Of a DNA stretch of 64,000 nt, positions 1 through 12,439 are shown piece by piece. Under the pieces are notes generated by a model. The model searched no databases. It was not told the DNA's origin and saw only the letters and a list, made by a program, of their open reading frames with translations. Position 1 is the first letter of the stretch; each line of letters opens with the position of its first letter. The stretch is taken from the NCBI GenBank assembly GCA_001600635.1, contig BCKL01000019.1, positions 502,990-566,989 on the forward strand. The letters are read 5' to 3'. The translations under genes and the position numbers were made by a program. The DNA comes from Leucosporidium creatinivorum. Lineage: Eukaryota > Basidiomycota > Microbotryomycetes > Leucosporidiales > Leucosporidiaceae.

Positions 1-1598
1 CGTATGTCTTGAGGTCGGGGAGGGATATGGCAGGGGGAACGTGGCTCTTGATTGATGAAACAGAGCATGAAGGAAAGAGGTGGACTCGGGGGAGCAGTCA
101 GTCAACCGAGCGAGCAACTCAGAAGCGAGCCAAAGACTCGACCACGGGGCTATGGCGTCCGACCGCTTGGGAGAAAGAGAGTAGGGACGCACCATCTTCT
201 TGGCCATAGTAATCACATAGCTGTGAAGCATCTTGTCCACGTCTTGATTCAACATGAGCTGCGAGGAGACGTTTTTCGGTGTTAGGTCCGCCGCCCTCCC
301 GTCAATTGAAGGCTACTTACAGAGCAGAAAGGTCGCAGGGGGTGTGTATCACCCCGAAACACAAACGTCTGCAGATACTCTAGAGCTGTTTCCACGTCAG
401 AGGGTAGTCCTGNAACGAGCCGAGCTTTTTGATCCAGCGACAGCAGCAACGCGTGTTTGGCGAGTTTGCTCATGTGCACCGCACTCTGTCGACTCCCTCC
501 CCACTCCATCAGCAGGGGAAGAGGTGATGAGAGTAAGAGGTTGCAGAGCAACTCTCGGGTTGCAAAGGCTGCTTCCCATTCCTCCGCCGAGGACTCGGAG
601 TGGAGAGGAGGGAGGACCGAGTCGGCGTGACGGTCAGCCCGGGCCGTGTGGAGAGGACTCTGTAGTAGTGTTGCATATGGCAAGTCAGTATCATCAACAG
701 CAGCAGCTCCAAACCACTCAAAAGCACTTACCGGCTCCCTTGCAAGCAAAAGGGCAGAGGCTGAACGGCCATGCAGTTGCTGCAAGTTACCAAGACACGT
801 TAGTCAAACTCGGAAGCAGGAGAGCACTCAGCCGCACCTGAGAGTATTCTATGGCAGCCAACCNGCCAACAGCGCGGCGAAGAGGATCCAGGTGCACCCA
901 ATTTCGCGCGCAGAGGTAGACGGTCTGGTCCGCTTCTTCGGGGTTCCGAGCAGCATTCACCTGTGTGCATCAGAGTAGATGGGATAGGAGAAGGTCAGCA
1001 TGAAGGGTGTGGAAGAAGGTGACGGTTGCTCGGCGTTGAGCTCCGCAACGAAACGCCCCTCCGTTGACTGCAGATAAAGGCGGCTCACCATGTCAGACTC
1101 AACAAGAGTGATATAGTGCTCAAACATCTCGTTGATATCTGTACGGTCCATGAGCTACGCGCAGGAATCGGTAAGCCGCTCACTGCCAGCTCTCGACCCG
1201 TCCCCATCGCTCGGTCACACTCCAACCACTCAACTTACCAGGCAGAATCGCCTGCGCGGAGTTGCTTCTCCCGTAAGCGTGCGCAAGCACTGTTTACGGG
1301 TGCCGGTTCCGATAGGGCGCCCCTCCGCGTTTAGCATCCTTTCCTGCCCCTCCCCCTGCGCCAGCACCGTCTCGACCACCCTTAGCATATCCTGCTTGAG
1401 AGCGTCGGTACCCGTGTACTTCATAGGAGCTGGAAAAACATCCTGCTTCAGCAAAGCGCAGATCCGTCTTCGAACGGAGAATGCTTCGGCCCAAACTTCG
1501 GCCGGGGCGTCGGCGTGGAGAGGAGGGAGGACCGAGTCGATGGGAATCTTGGACCACGCGATGTCGCAAGGCGTTGGTACGAGAAAGGCGTCCTGCAT
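1..1598 (-). CDS. LRARWA-family gene, left copy A1 (3' end outside window)
   Basis: Mirror copy of the gene at 10842-12640. It starts at an ATG at 1598 (MQDAFLVPTPCDIAW) and runs leftward off the window. Exon 1 (1598-1239) carries DSVLPPL and a following AEVW block. The next exon starts LMDRTDIN. A later exon carries the VYLCARNWVHLDPLRRA block, which contains the N at 864. A second repeat of the same domain then begins (DSVLPPL, AEEW), so this is a doubled-domain member. Exon 1 differs from the right copy at about ten residues, whereas exons further out are identical. Function is unknown and no known domain was recognised. The terminal exons lie outside the window. Confidence 0.6.
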
Positions 1599-2086
1599 CT
1601 GAATGAGTGCGGTACAAGAGGCTTCGAACGAAAAATGGGAAGAAAAGAGGCGAAGCGAAGGATTGGAGATTTGAGGGGGAACCGCGGAGCGGTGCAGTAT
1701 ACGGACGTGGGTTCTGCACAGCCCAAGCCGAGCAATCCGAGCAAACCGAGACGAACAGCGAGCAGAAAGCCATCAGAAGCAGAGAGAGGACCGAGCTGAG
1801 CGGGAGAAAGCAGAAGGCCGAATCGAGCGAGCTCATCTCTCTGGCTCCTCCCACTTCTCGCTCGGCTTCTCGACTCTTCGCTCGGCGCTGGTTCGCTACA
1901 GGATCCAGCTCAGCTTCGACTACAGCTCTTGATCGGCCTACATCCGCACCTATCGCTCATCAAGCGACATCGCGCAGGACGCTTCATCTCTCACTCTCGT
2001 CTTGCAGCGAGTAAGGGCTAGGCGCGCCAGTAGGAGCAGGTAGAACCGAGGAGTCAATATCACGTTACGACTGGTCTGTCTGCGGA

Positions 2087-3074
2087 ATGGTGATGGTGAT
2101 GGAGGCTACACAGCCGCAGAACGAGCGGGAAGACGAGGCAGGCTCTCGCGCGCTCCAGGCAGAGGAGCAGCAGGACCGCCCTACCCCATACAAGGCGGGC
2201 GAGCTCGGCTGGAGGGACTCGATACATGGGGAGGGAGCCACTCGCAAGCCTGGAGCCGATGTAGTGGAGCAGGGAACGAGCGGTGAGTGCGCCAGCTCGG
2301 CGATTTGACGAGGGAAGGAAAGATGAGGGACGATCCCGAGCTGCGGAGCTGATTAGAGCGCTCTAATTGTATCTCATAGCGCCCAACAAAGAGCACAAAT
2401 CGTCCCGCTTCTCCCTCACCCCAAACGGCCTCCAAATCCTCCTGCTCGGCGTCGCTTCCTTCGTCCTCGTCGCCCTCATCGTCGCCGCCATCCTCCTCTT
2501 CCCTCACCCACCTCAAACCACTCCTCCTGCACCTCTTTCGCTCCCTTCCGATCCGCGAGAAGGTAACTCTCCCGACCCCTCCGCCGGCGGACTGATCATC
2601 GTCGCCATCTCGACGCTCCTCACCTTCGCTTCGTTCGCCTTCTACCTCCGCTTCCGAGCTACCTACCTCCACTTCCGCCGCCAGAACATCAAGCACGCTG
2701 TCTCCCAGCCCGAGGACGAGGAAGCAGAAGTCGGCGCTCCTCCTTTCACTCCCCGCCCGCTCTCGCAGTCGCCTCCGCCCAAGGCCGTCTATCGACCGTA
2801 CAAGCCCACCTCTTTCCTCATCAAGGCCATCGAGGCATCCCTCCTCCTCCCGCCGAGCAAGATCCACCCCCCTCCGCCGGCCGCCGCTCGCTCGATGACC
2901 GAAGCGCAGAGTGCCATCGTCGCCGAAGCGGCGAGGGAGAGGGAGCGTGCCAGAGGAAGGATCGTGAGGGATAGGGAGTCGATTGGGGGAGCTATTCCCG
3001 CGCCACAGTATGGGAGTGAGGAACTGGAGAAGGATGTGGTGCTGTTGAGGGGTGCGCCGAGGGAGGACGAGTGA
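2087..3074 (+). CDS. Unknown two-TM membrane protein, intact left-arm copy
   Basis: Two exons. The first starts at ATG 2087 (in-frame ATGs follow at 2093 and 2099; the right-arm copy supports a start near MEATQPQNE) and is hydrophilic and Glu/Gln-rich. An intron with donor GTGAGT after 2284, a GCTGAT branch site and acceptor TCATAG joins it to APNKEHKSS. The second exon has two hydrophobic segments, LLLGVASFVLVALIVAAILL and GGLIIVAISTLLTFASFAF. A Pro-rich stretch and a basic/acidic tail ending RGAPREDE follow. Total length is about 300 residues. The right arm carries a frameshifted paralogue. I do not recognise a family; a small endomembrane protein is the most that can be said. Confidence 0.6.
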
Positions 3075-3421
3075 GCTGAGCTAGGAGTGGAGGGCGCGCT
3101 GGTCGTGCTAGAACTCCTCGAGGCGTTGCGCTGTACATTCACTCCTTCAGCTTTTCACCTTCCACCAGTCACGTACATAGCGAGCGGAGAGCTTGCGAGA
3201 GCTTGGAGTCGCTTGCTCTCTCGCCTCCGAACCTCGTTCGAGTCGCAAATCCTACAACACTTGATTCCTCTCATGTCCTGATTGCGCTACAAGAAAGATT
3301 AATGCGCCGGCTCCACCACCACCCCCGTATCGAAGCTCATCATCTCGTCCATCAGCGCCGAATCGTCAATCTCGGCAAACGCTCGGTCGAATCCATCGTC
3401 GTCGCCATCGACGTCCATTCC

Positions 3422-6400
3422 CTAGGGCTCCTCCTCGTCAAAGTCATCGTTGGCGCGGTCGCGGTTGGGGTCGAGGCCCATTTGCTTCTCCTTGATCTGC
3501 GAGTCGAGTCGAGCAAGCGAGTCAGCCTCGGCGCTCGCTGCTGAAGCTCGAATGGGCAGCGAAGAGACAAGCGCACCTGATCCATTCCCCAAGCCGACTT
3601 TGAGCTCTCGACGAACGGCTGAGCCATAGCGCGAAGGAACTTCTTTGAGTGAGCGATGGCCATATCGGATGAGAGGTTGGTGTCCGAGTCCTTGATGTAC
3701 GAGCCGATCCATTTGGGCAGCTTGGCGCGCTTGTCGGCCTTGGCAAAGCGCTGTAGTGCATGGAGCGAGGTGTCGGTCAGCTATCCCTGTCCGACCTGCG
3801 CATCCCGCTCTCTACCCGCCCGGGTCGAGCGAGCCGAGAAGCGACGAGCCTCGAAGATCAAGCGAACAGCCCAACCCACCTTATCAGCAAACACCATCAG
3901 CCCGTAATCCGTCTTTCCTCGCAGTACACGTCCGACACACTGAGCAGCATGGCGCATGGCGTCGAACGTGAGGAAGTCGTTCTCGCGGATCCGGTAGGCG
4001 TCGCGCAAGTACTCGAGGCGGGCTTTGAGGATGCGGGATTCGGTGTACTGTTGTTGAATGAGGCGGGTGTGATCCAGAGTGGTCGTGAGAGCGAGGTAGT
4101 GAGGAGAGAGAAGAGGTCAGCTCGGCTCTCCCTCCGTCTGCTCTCAGTCGACGACGCCAGCTCGAACTCACCTGATAAGGGATCCCAAACATGATTACCG
4201 CCCGCCCATAGTTGTGGTCGAAATCGATTCCCTCCGAGACCTTTCCACGCGCGACCGAGAGCAAGACGGCGCCTCGGCCGTTGTCGCAGGCCTTTGGTGG
4301 AAAAGGAGAAGGAGAGAAGGGAAGAGGGGAGAGGAGAGAAAGGAGAGACAGAGTCAGCGAAGACTCGGCCAGGTGAAGAGCGAGCAAAAGCTCACTCGGC
4401 GGTAGTTGTCGAGCGCGGCGCTCGTTTCCGGCGCATCAGGCGTCTCGATGAAGATGAGCTTGTGGTTGGTGACTTCGTTGAGGATACCCTGTTGATGCGA
4501 ACGATTCGAGGAGAGTCAGCATTTTCTCACCCGTCACGCACGAGACGACCCAAGCTCTCGCCGAGCGCTCCAGTCATCCCGGTCCGACGTCGAAGAGAAG
4601 CGACGACTACAACTCACCATCTCCATCCACGCACTAACGATGCTCTCCATGTAAAGATAACTGGGGAAGAAGGCGACGATGCCATCGGGCACAGCCTTGC
4701 AGTAGTCGATGAGGAGGGTGCCGAAGTTGCGCACGACGGCGGGGTCGTTTCGGACTTCGAAGCGCGAGGAGATCTCCACTTGGTCAGCGCCGCGGCAGAC
4801 GACCTGTTCGCGAGCGATGGGAGGTCAGCGCCGAGTGAAGAGAGGAGACGGACATCGACTCACCAACGGCAAGAAACAATCCCTACTGAGCGTCATGACA
4901 TAACTCTCACTAACGGTAGCCTCAAACCCGAGCATCTTGGGATACATCTCCAGCGGACTGAGGGTTCCCGAGGTGATGACGACGGAGGAGAAGCGCTCGA
5001 AGACGGGGGCGATGGCGAGCGAGGCGTCCAGGCAGACGAGGTGGAAGACGGGGTTCGGGACGGTGGCGTTGTCCGTTTCAAAGGGCTCGAGTATGAGGCG
5101 GAAGCCTGTTTAGACAGTAGGGATGGTCAGCGCCGAGCGGGGAAGGAGGAAGAAGGGACGGCGGACCTTTGTCGTAGGTCGCTACTAGCGTTGCGAAGGC
5201 TGCGACCTTTTGCAAAGGACTGTACTCGTCGATCCTGGTGAGCTCCAGTGTGCGGACCAGGGAGGAGAGGCGTTCGGCGCAGAATCTGCAGGAGTGGGAG
5301 AAGGACGTCAGCTCGGCTCTGCGGCGAGGAGGAAGCTCGAGCGGGCGGAGATCAGAGAGAAGAAACTGCAACTCACTTGAGCGGTTTCCGTTCAATGAAG
5401 GTGATATCCTTGAGATGCTGGAGGAAGGAGAGCGGCGTTTCGGCGACGACGTGAAGGACTCGCATGCGGGTCTGACGGCGAATAGGCCGAGTAGGGCAAG
5501 CGGGGGGAGCAAGAGTAGTCAGTGAGCTATCGCTGTGGAGGCGGAAGCGAGGAACATCTCGACTCACCTTCAAGTACTCGACGAACCTCGCCAAGAAGGC
5601 GGTGAAGTGCTCTGCGCGACGAATGTTGCCCGGCACAGCTTCGTCGAGGATCTCGGTCGGGAGGACTGTAGTCGAATCAGTCTTGGTCAGCTTCTCCTTC
5701 CCTCTCCCTCAATCACACCATCCCTCTGCGTCTCCCCTCCCCTTTCCCTACCTCTGAGAAGCGAGAGAAACTCACTAGGATTCGCCATAAAGTCGTCCTC
5801 TTCCCCACCACCTCTTCTATCATCCCCGTCATCATCCCCGCCCGTATCCCTCGTCCCTCGCAGCCCTTCCACCAGCTTGGCGTACTCGTCTTCCAGCTTC
5901 GAGGCGTCCGACTTCTTGATCCTATTGCGGGACGACGACGAAGGGAGCGGAGCAGAGAGAGGATAGAAGAAAAGGGAGAGAAGAAGAAGGAAAGGTAGGG
6001 AAGGCAAGTCAAGTCAAGTCAGCGAGCGGCCTAGGAAGCGAGAGAAGAGAGCCGAACTCGAAACTCACTCCTCAATCTTCTCATTCAGCTGCTCGACACT
6101 CCTTCCCGCAGCATCGAGCATCGGTCGCGTGAGGTCGATCGAGAGGGACTCGATGCAGACGTTATCTATCATTCGAGTGGGATGGGGTCAGCTGGTCCGT
6201 TCTCCCTCGCCTGTCCTCTCCTCCCTTCATCGCCGCCGCCCGCCTCCCGCTTCTCCCTCCCCCACGGTTCGAACCAGGCAGAGAAAAGAGAGAGGGGAGC
6301 ACCGCACCAATGTTATGCGCCTCATCAAACACGACGATCGAGTCCTTGCTCATCTCTTTGGAGACCTGTTCGGCGACTTTAGGGTCGAGGAGGTAGTGGA

Positions 6401-7938
6401 ACGAGTAGATGATGACCGAGGCGTGGATGAACTGGTGGTGGGTCGAGGTTCAGGGGAAGGGGGAGTCAGCAACAAGCTCGGTTCGGCGCGAGCGGAGTGA
6501 AGTTCGGCGCTCTCCCTCCCTGCTTCATCATCTCCCATCGCTGGAATCGTCTCCTCCTCGTCTCCCGCCCCGTTTCCCATTTCTCATCTCCCATCTCCTC
6601 CCATCCTCTCACCCGCCCGGATCTGAAGGTCGCTCGACTGCTCCCCCTCCTCCTATCGTTCGAATCCTCCCTCCCAAGACTCGACTCACCATCCTCCTGA
6701 TAGCGAAATAAGGACACAGCCCATGCTTGATGCCATACGCCTTGACGTCGTCCAAGGTGTGCACGCCGCGGGGGAGGAGATGGTCGGGGTCGAGGGCGCC
6801 GAGGTCCTGTTGCGAGTGAGAGCGAGGATTCGAGCGGGTGTTGAGGCGAGCGGGGGGGTAGGAGGGGGGCGAAGCTGGGTCAGCTCTTCCCCTCAGAGCA
6901 GCCACCACGCAAACTCACCTCATGGAACGAACACAGCTCGACGCTCTCCGGATCCGCCTCGTGCCGCGCTTTCGCCGCGCCATTGGTCATGTCCCTACAG
7001 CGCGCATCGACGGCTTTGCCCTTCTTCTCGGACTTGACCTGTTGTAGGAGCAGAGGGCGGGCGGGTCGGGTCGGGGGTAGAGGAGGGAAGGCGAGTCAAA
7101 GAGAAGGGGAAGTGAGAGAGAGAGAGAGAGAGAAGGGTCAGCTCCAAGCTCCATCTCCCACCAAGCTACACGGCCCAACACCAAACGCACCGAAGGATGG
7201 ATGCACAAATTCTTCCGACTCGACAATCCGAGGCCGAGGAACTCGCCATCGTCGATATTGTACGCTTCTTTCCTGTTTGGCGCCGAGCACGGGTGTCAGC
7301 TCTTCTCCTCCTCCTCTCCTCCTCTCTCGCTCGACCCGCTCCACTCAGAGCTCACCGGTACTTCATCAACCTCTTCAACTCTGCCAACGCTTTCTCAATC
7401 TCCGGAACGGTACGCGAGCAGTAGATGAGTTTGCGCTCGGGGCGGCCTTCTTTCCGTTCGTGCTGCGAGCGAGGATTCCAGCGAGCGGTGGGGAGGAAAG
7501 CGAGTAGGCGAGGAGAGGAGCAGGGGGAAGGGGAGCGTTGGTTTGGAGGGGGAGGGGACTCGGTCAGCTATCGCCCTCCTCGCCGCTGCCGTCCCGCTCG
7601 AGTCATATGGATGAGACTCCAACTCACATACTGATAAGCGACAATCAAGCTCAACAAAGACACCGTCTTGCCCGTGCCCGAGGGCATCTCGAGCACACAG
7701 TGACCTTGGGCGTCGAGGGAGCGCTTCAGGTCCGAGACGTAGGCGTATTGTTCTACAGAGCCGTGAAGAGCGTAGGAACGAAAAGGGTGGGGGAAAGCAT
7801 GGTAGGAAGAGAGGGGGAAAGGTGAGAAGTCAGCTACGCCGAGCGCCGAACTACGCCCGAGAGACAGCGAGAAGACTGACCAGGGTACATCTTGTCGTAG
7901 GGGAAGATGAACTCCATGTCGTCGAGGTGGAACCGCAT
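3422..7938 (-). CDS. RAD3: TFIIH 5'-3' DNA helicase subunit XPD/Rad3
   Basis: About 15 short exons, starting at ATG 7938 ([19 protein letters not shown]). Seen in order: Walker [17 protein letters not shown]; the four Fe-S cluster cysteine contexts NLCIHP, ARCRDM, ELCSFHE and GLCPYF; the DEAH box [50 protein letters not shown]; and motif [18 protein letters not shown]. Near the end is [11 protein letters not shown], as in other XPD proteins. XPD is the TFIIH helicase that opens DNA in nucleotide excision repair and scaffolds transcription initiation. The frame closes at TAG 3424-3422 after DFDEEEP. It would otherwise stay open for 40 more acidic codons to a TAA at 3299-3301, so the tail may be truncated. 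The gene lies in the spacer of the large inverted repeat. Confidence 0.95.
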
Positions 7939-9309
7939 CTCGTTGGGTGATGTAGCCTATGGGCTGAGAAGAGGGGAGCGGAGATAGGAAGGGGAGGGGG
8001 GTCTGCGCCGAGCAGGAGAGCGAGTCAGCGAGCGCGCCGAGAGAGGGGTGTTTGACATGGAAGAGCGAGCGTAGAAGGGAGATGGAAGTAGAGAGGAAGC
8101 TCGAACTGCCCAGCTGCAACTCTGTAGCCTAGCAGCTCCGCGCTCTTCTGCTCCTGGCGTCCCCTCCCAAGCCCAGCGAGCTGAACGAAAGAGCTACAGC
8201 CCCAGGCAATCCATCCCATCGACAAGATGCAGCACGCTACGCCCGTCTCAGCCTGCTACTGAAGCAGCGTCGACCGCGCTGAGCGAGCGATCTGAGAGGG
8301 ACGCGAATGCCCTCAAGGCCGCTGTAGAGAGCCCACTGACTGACCAGCGAGGGAGCGGCGGTAGCAGATCAGACCCGAGCCAACCTGGTATAGCACCGCC
8401 TACCCTGCTCCCCTACAGAAGAGCAAGGCAGTAGCGCACCGCTTGCTGGCTTGAAGCCCCCGCTGCTGGCTGGAACGCTGAGCTTTGCTGTACTACAGAG
8501 CAGCAGTAGCAGGAGCCAAGTCGAGCACTTCTGTACCTCATTCTGCTCTGTCCACCACTCCACCGTCTGCTGCCCGACCTTTGAACGCTGACGTCCCTCC
8601 AAGCCCCAGCTTGTAGTCCTGTACCAAACCACTCACTCACTTGATAGGTAGACCGCTACTCTACAGCTAGCTCTATTGCTGCTCTACGCCGAGCAGACGT
8701 CGAAGGGAGCGAAGAGGAAGGGTGAGGGCGAGTTGATTGTGGCGCCTCTCTCTGACTTGGAGTTGGTTTGCTGTGAGCTGAGTCCGAGGATGTAGGACAG
8801 TAGATAGCTGTAGGTCGATACGTGTCTGTGCGATAGACTGGTGGCTGCTGAACCAGGTCGAAGGAGGACAAGACGAGCCGAGTGCTGAGACGAGCACGAG
8901 GGAGGCTCGGCTCGGCGGGGAGAGCTTGAAGACCAAGTCGGAAAAAGGGGGGGAGTCGGTTCAGCTACAAGGCCCTCGCGTTGGAGCACTGACTAAGCTA
9001 GGATGTGCAAGGCCAACCTGCAGCCAAGTAGCCGTGTGCGACGAGGGAGAGGTCGTCTCATGCTCGGCGCAGGGCATCCATCGCCGAAAGTTCATTTCTG
9101 CTCGATATGAGTCGACTAGGCTCTTTGAACACACCTCTCGTCTCTCTCGTTGTGGGTTCAGGCTACACCGCCCCCCCAATCCCGCGACATCACTCTCGCT
9201 CCGACTGCTCAGCAGGCTCTCGCTCGGCGTTTCAAGTTCGGCGGCGGCGCAAGCCTTTGATTCGGAGGGCCGCTGCAAATCTGGTTCTTGCTTCTTCCAC
9301 CGCATCTTC
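7939..9309. other. Intergenic spacer between RAD3 start and right repeat arm
   Basis: About 1.4 kb upstream of RAD3 with only short overlapping open frames on both strands and no recognisable protein family. It presumably holds the RAD3 promoter. No TATA box or tRNA-like structure was identified by eye. Confidence 0.5.
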
Positions 9310-12300
9310 TCAACGCATAGTACAGCACGACCAGCGCGCCGTCCACTCCCAGCTCAGCTCACTCCGCCTCCCTCGGCGCACCCCTCAACAGCACCCCATC
9401 CTTCTCCAGTTCCTCACTCCCATACTGTGGCGCAGGAACAGCTCTCCCAATAGACTCTCTATCCCTCACGGTCCTTCCTCTGGCACGCTCCCTCTCCCTC
9501 GCAGCTTCGGCGATGACGGCGCTCTGAGCTTCGGTCATTGCGCGAGACACGGCCGGAGGAGGAGGGTGGATCTTGCTCGGCGGGAGGAGGAGGAATGCCT
9601 CGATCGCTTTGACGAGGTAGGAGGTCGGGGTGTAGGGTCGATAGACGGCCTTGGGCGGAGGAGACTGCAAGAGCGGGCGGGGAGTGAAAGGAGGGGGAGC
9701 GCCGACCTCTCCTTCCTCGTCCTCGGGCTGGGAGAGAGCGGGCTTGATATTCTGGCGGCGGAAGTGGAGGTAGGTAGCTCGGAGGCGAAGGTACAAGGCG
9801 AACAAGCGAAGGTGAGGAGCGTCGAGATGGCGACGATGATCAGTCCGCCGGCGGAGGGGTCGGGAGAGTTGCCTTCTCGCGGATCGGAAGGGAGCGAAAG
9901 AGGTGCAGGAGGAGTGGTTTGAGGTGGGTGAGGGAAAAGGAGGATGGCGGCGACGATGAGGGCGACGAGGACGAAGGAAGTGACGCCGAGCAGGAGAATT
10001 TGAATGCCGTTTGGGGTGAGGGAGAAGCGGGAAGATTGGGGCTCCCTGTTGGGCGCTGTGGGATGCAATGAGAGCGCTCTAGTCAGCTCAGCAGCTCACG
10101 ATCGTCCCTCATCTTTCCTTCCCTCGTCAAATCGCCGAGCTGGCGCACTCACTGCTCTTTCCCTGCTCAGCTCCATCGGCTCCAGGCTTGCGAGTGGCTC
10201 CATCCCCATGTATTGAGTCGCTCAAGCCGAGCTCGCCCGCCTTGTGTGGGGTAGGGCGGTCCTGCTGCTCCTCTGCCTGGAGCGCGCGAGAGCCTGCCTC
10301 GTCTTCCCGCTCGTTCTGCGGCTGTGTAGCCTCCATCACCATTCCGATGACAGACCAGTCGCGACGTGATATTGTCTCCTCGGTTCTACCTGCTCTTCCT
10401 GGCGCGCCTAGCCCTTACTCGCTGCAAGCCGAGAGTGAAAGATGAAGCGTCCTGCGCGATGTCGCCTGCTGAGCGAGTGGGGCGTGCTGTAGGTCGATAA
10501 AAAGCTGTAGTTGAAGCTGAGCTGGATCCTGCAGCGTACCAGCGCCGAGCGAATAGTCGAGAAGCCGAGGGAGAAGTGGAAGGAGGCAGAGAGATGAGCT
10601 CGCTCGATTCGGCCTTCTCCTTTCTCCCGCTCAGCTCGGTCCTCTCTCTCTGCTTCTGATGGCCACTTTTTTCTGCTCGCTGCTCGCTGTTCTTACATCT
10701 CGGCTCGCTCAACTTGAGCTGTGCAGGACCCACGTCCGTATACTGCACCGCTCCGCGGTTCCCCCTCAAATCTGCAATCCTTCGCTTCGCCTCTTTTCCT
10801 TCTCGTCTTTTCGCTCGAAGCCTCTCGCCGACTTTCCTTCGATGGAGGACGCCTTTCTCGTACCAACGCCTTGCGACATCGCGTGGTCCAAGATTACCAT
10901 CGACTCGGTCCTCCCTCCTCTCCACGCCGACGCCCCGGCCGAAGTTTGGGCCGAAGCATTCTCCGTTCGAAGACGGATCTGCGCCTTGCTGAAGCAGGAC
11001 GATTTTCCAGCTCCTATGAAGTACACGGGTACCGACGCTCTCAAGCAGGATATGCTAAGGGTCGTGGAAAGTGTGCTGGCGCAGCGGAAGGGGCAGGAGG
11101 CGGTGCTGAACGCGGACGGGCGCCCTAGCGGAACCGACACCCGTAAACAGTGCTTGCGCACGCTTACGGGAGAAGCAACTCCGCGCAGGCGATTCTGCCT
11201 GGTAAGTTGAGTGGTTGGAGTGTGACCGAGCGATGGGGACGGGTCGAGAGCTGGCAGTGAGCGGCTTACCGATTCCTGCGCGTAGCTCATGGACCGTACA
11301 GATATCAACGAGATGTTTGAGCACTATATCACTCTTGTTGAGTCTGACATGGTGAGCCGCCTTTATCTGCAGTCAACGGAAGGGCGTTTCGTTGCGGAGC
11401 TCAACGCCGAGCAACCGTCACCTTCTTCCACACCCTTCATGCTGACCTTCTCCTATCCCATCTACTCTGATGCACACAGGTGAATGCTGCTCGGAACCCC
11501 GAAGAAGCGGACCAGACCGTCTACCTCTGCGCGCGAAATTGGGTGCACCTGGATCCTCTTCGCCGCGCTGTTGGCNGGTTGGCTGCCATAGAATACTCTC
11601 AGGTGCGGCTGAGTGCTCTCCTGCTTCCGAGTTTGACTAACGTGTCTTGGTAACTTGCAGCAACTGCATGGCCGTTCAGCCTCTGCCCTTTTGCTTGCAA
11701 GGGAGCCGGTAAGTGCTTTTGAGTGGTTTGGAGCTGCTGCTGTTGATGATACTGACTTGCCATATGCAACACTACTACAGAGTCCTCTCCACACGGCCCG
11801 GGCTGACCGTCACGCCGACTCGGTCCTCCCTCCTCTCCACTCCGAGTCCTCGGCGGAGGAATGGGAAGCAGCCTTTGCAACCCGAGAGTTGCTCTGCAAC
11901 CTCTTACTCTCATCACCTCTTCCCCTGCTGATGGAGTGGGGAGGGAGTCGACAGAGTGCGGTGCACATGAGCAAACTCGCCAAACACGCGTTGCTGCTGT
12001 CGCTGGATCAAAAAGCTCGGCTCGTTNCAGGACTACCCTCTGACGTGGAAACAGCTCTAGAGTATCTGCAGACGTTTGTGTTTCGGGGTGATACACACCC
12101 CCTGCGACCTTTCTGCTCTGTAAGTAGCCTTCAATTGACGGGAGGGCGGCGGACCTAACACCGAAAAACGTCTCCTCGCAGCTCATGTTGAATCAAGACG
12201 TGGACAAGATGCTTCACAGCTATGTGATTACTATGGCCAAGAAGATGGTGCGTCCCTACTCTCTTTCTCCCAAGCGGTCGGACGCCATAGCCCCGTGGTC

Positions 12301-12439
12301 GAGTCTTTGGCTCGCTTCTGAGTTGCTCGCTCGGTTGACTGACTGCTCCCCCGAGTCCACCTCTTTCCTTCATGCTCTGTTTCATCAATCAAGAGCCACG
12401 TTCCCCCTGCCATATCCCTCCCCGACCTCAAGACATACG
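9310..12439. repeat. Right arm of the 3.1-kb inverted repeat
   Basis: Reverse complement of 1-3125 as described for the left arm. The outer 1.3 kb (about 11140-12439) appears identical to the left arm; the inner part (9310-11140) carries substitutions and small indels. LRARWA gene A2 starts in the arm and runs past its end at 12440, showing that the true left arm must extend beyond the window start. Confidence 0.93.
9359..10342 (-). pseudogene. Two-TM membrane protein, frameshifted right-arm copy
   Basis: Paralogue of the gene at 2087-3074 with the same two-exon layout. It starts at ATG 10342 (MVMEATQPQNE), followed by an intron and APNREPQSSRFSLTPNG with the first hydrophobic segment. Within the second hydrophobic segment, near 9800, one base is missing relative to the left copy (GCTTGTTC against GCTTCGTTC). 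The remaining frame (LRLRATYLHFRRQNIK to RGAPREAE) continues in another phase down to 9359. The rest of the copy is well preserved, so inactivation is recent or is a sequencing error. If real, only the left copy makes the full protein. Confidence 0.7.

Larger units (their letters stand above)
1..3125. repeat. Left arm of a 3.1-kb inverted repeat
   Basis: Position p in this arm matches the reverse complement of position 12440-p. The offset drops to about 12433-12435 past roughly 2 kb because of small indels. From 1 to about 1300 the arms look identical, including an ambiguous N at 413 mirrored at 12027 and another at 864 mirrored at 11576. Further in they differ by scattered substitutions. The arm holds an LRARWA-family gene (minus) and a two-TM membrane protein gene (plus). 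Homology fades near 3125. The repeat probably continues beyond the left edge of the window. Confidence 0.93.

Noticed and set aside
4294-5241. Long plus-strand open frame of about 315 codons
   Set aside because: It lies antisense to RAD3 exons whose helicase motifs are clear; the frame is a by-product of GC-rich codon use.
6255-6285. GGTTCGAACC resembling a tRNA T-arm
   Set aside because: No cloverleaf could be drawn around it and it sits in a RAD3 intron.
9107-9922. Plus-strand frame of about 270 codons
   Set aside because: Antisense of the two-TM membrane protein copy and of repeat-arm flanking sequence; no independent support.
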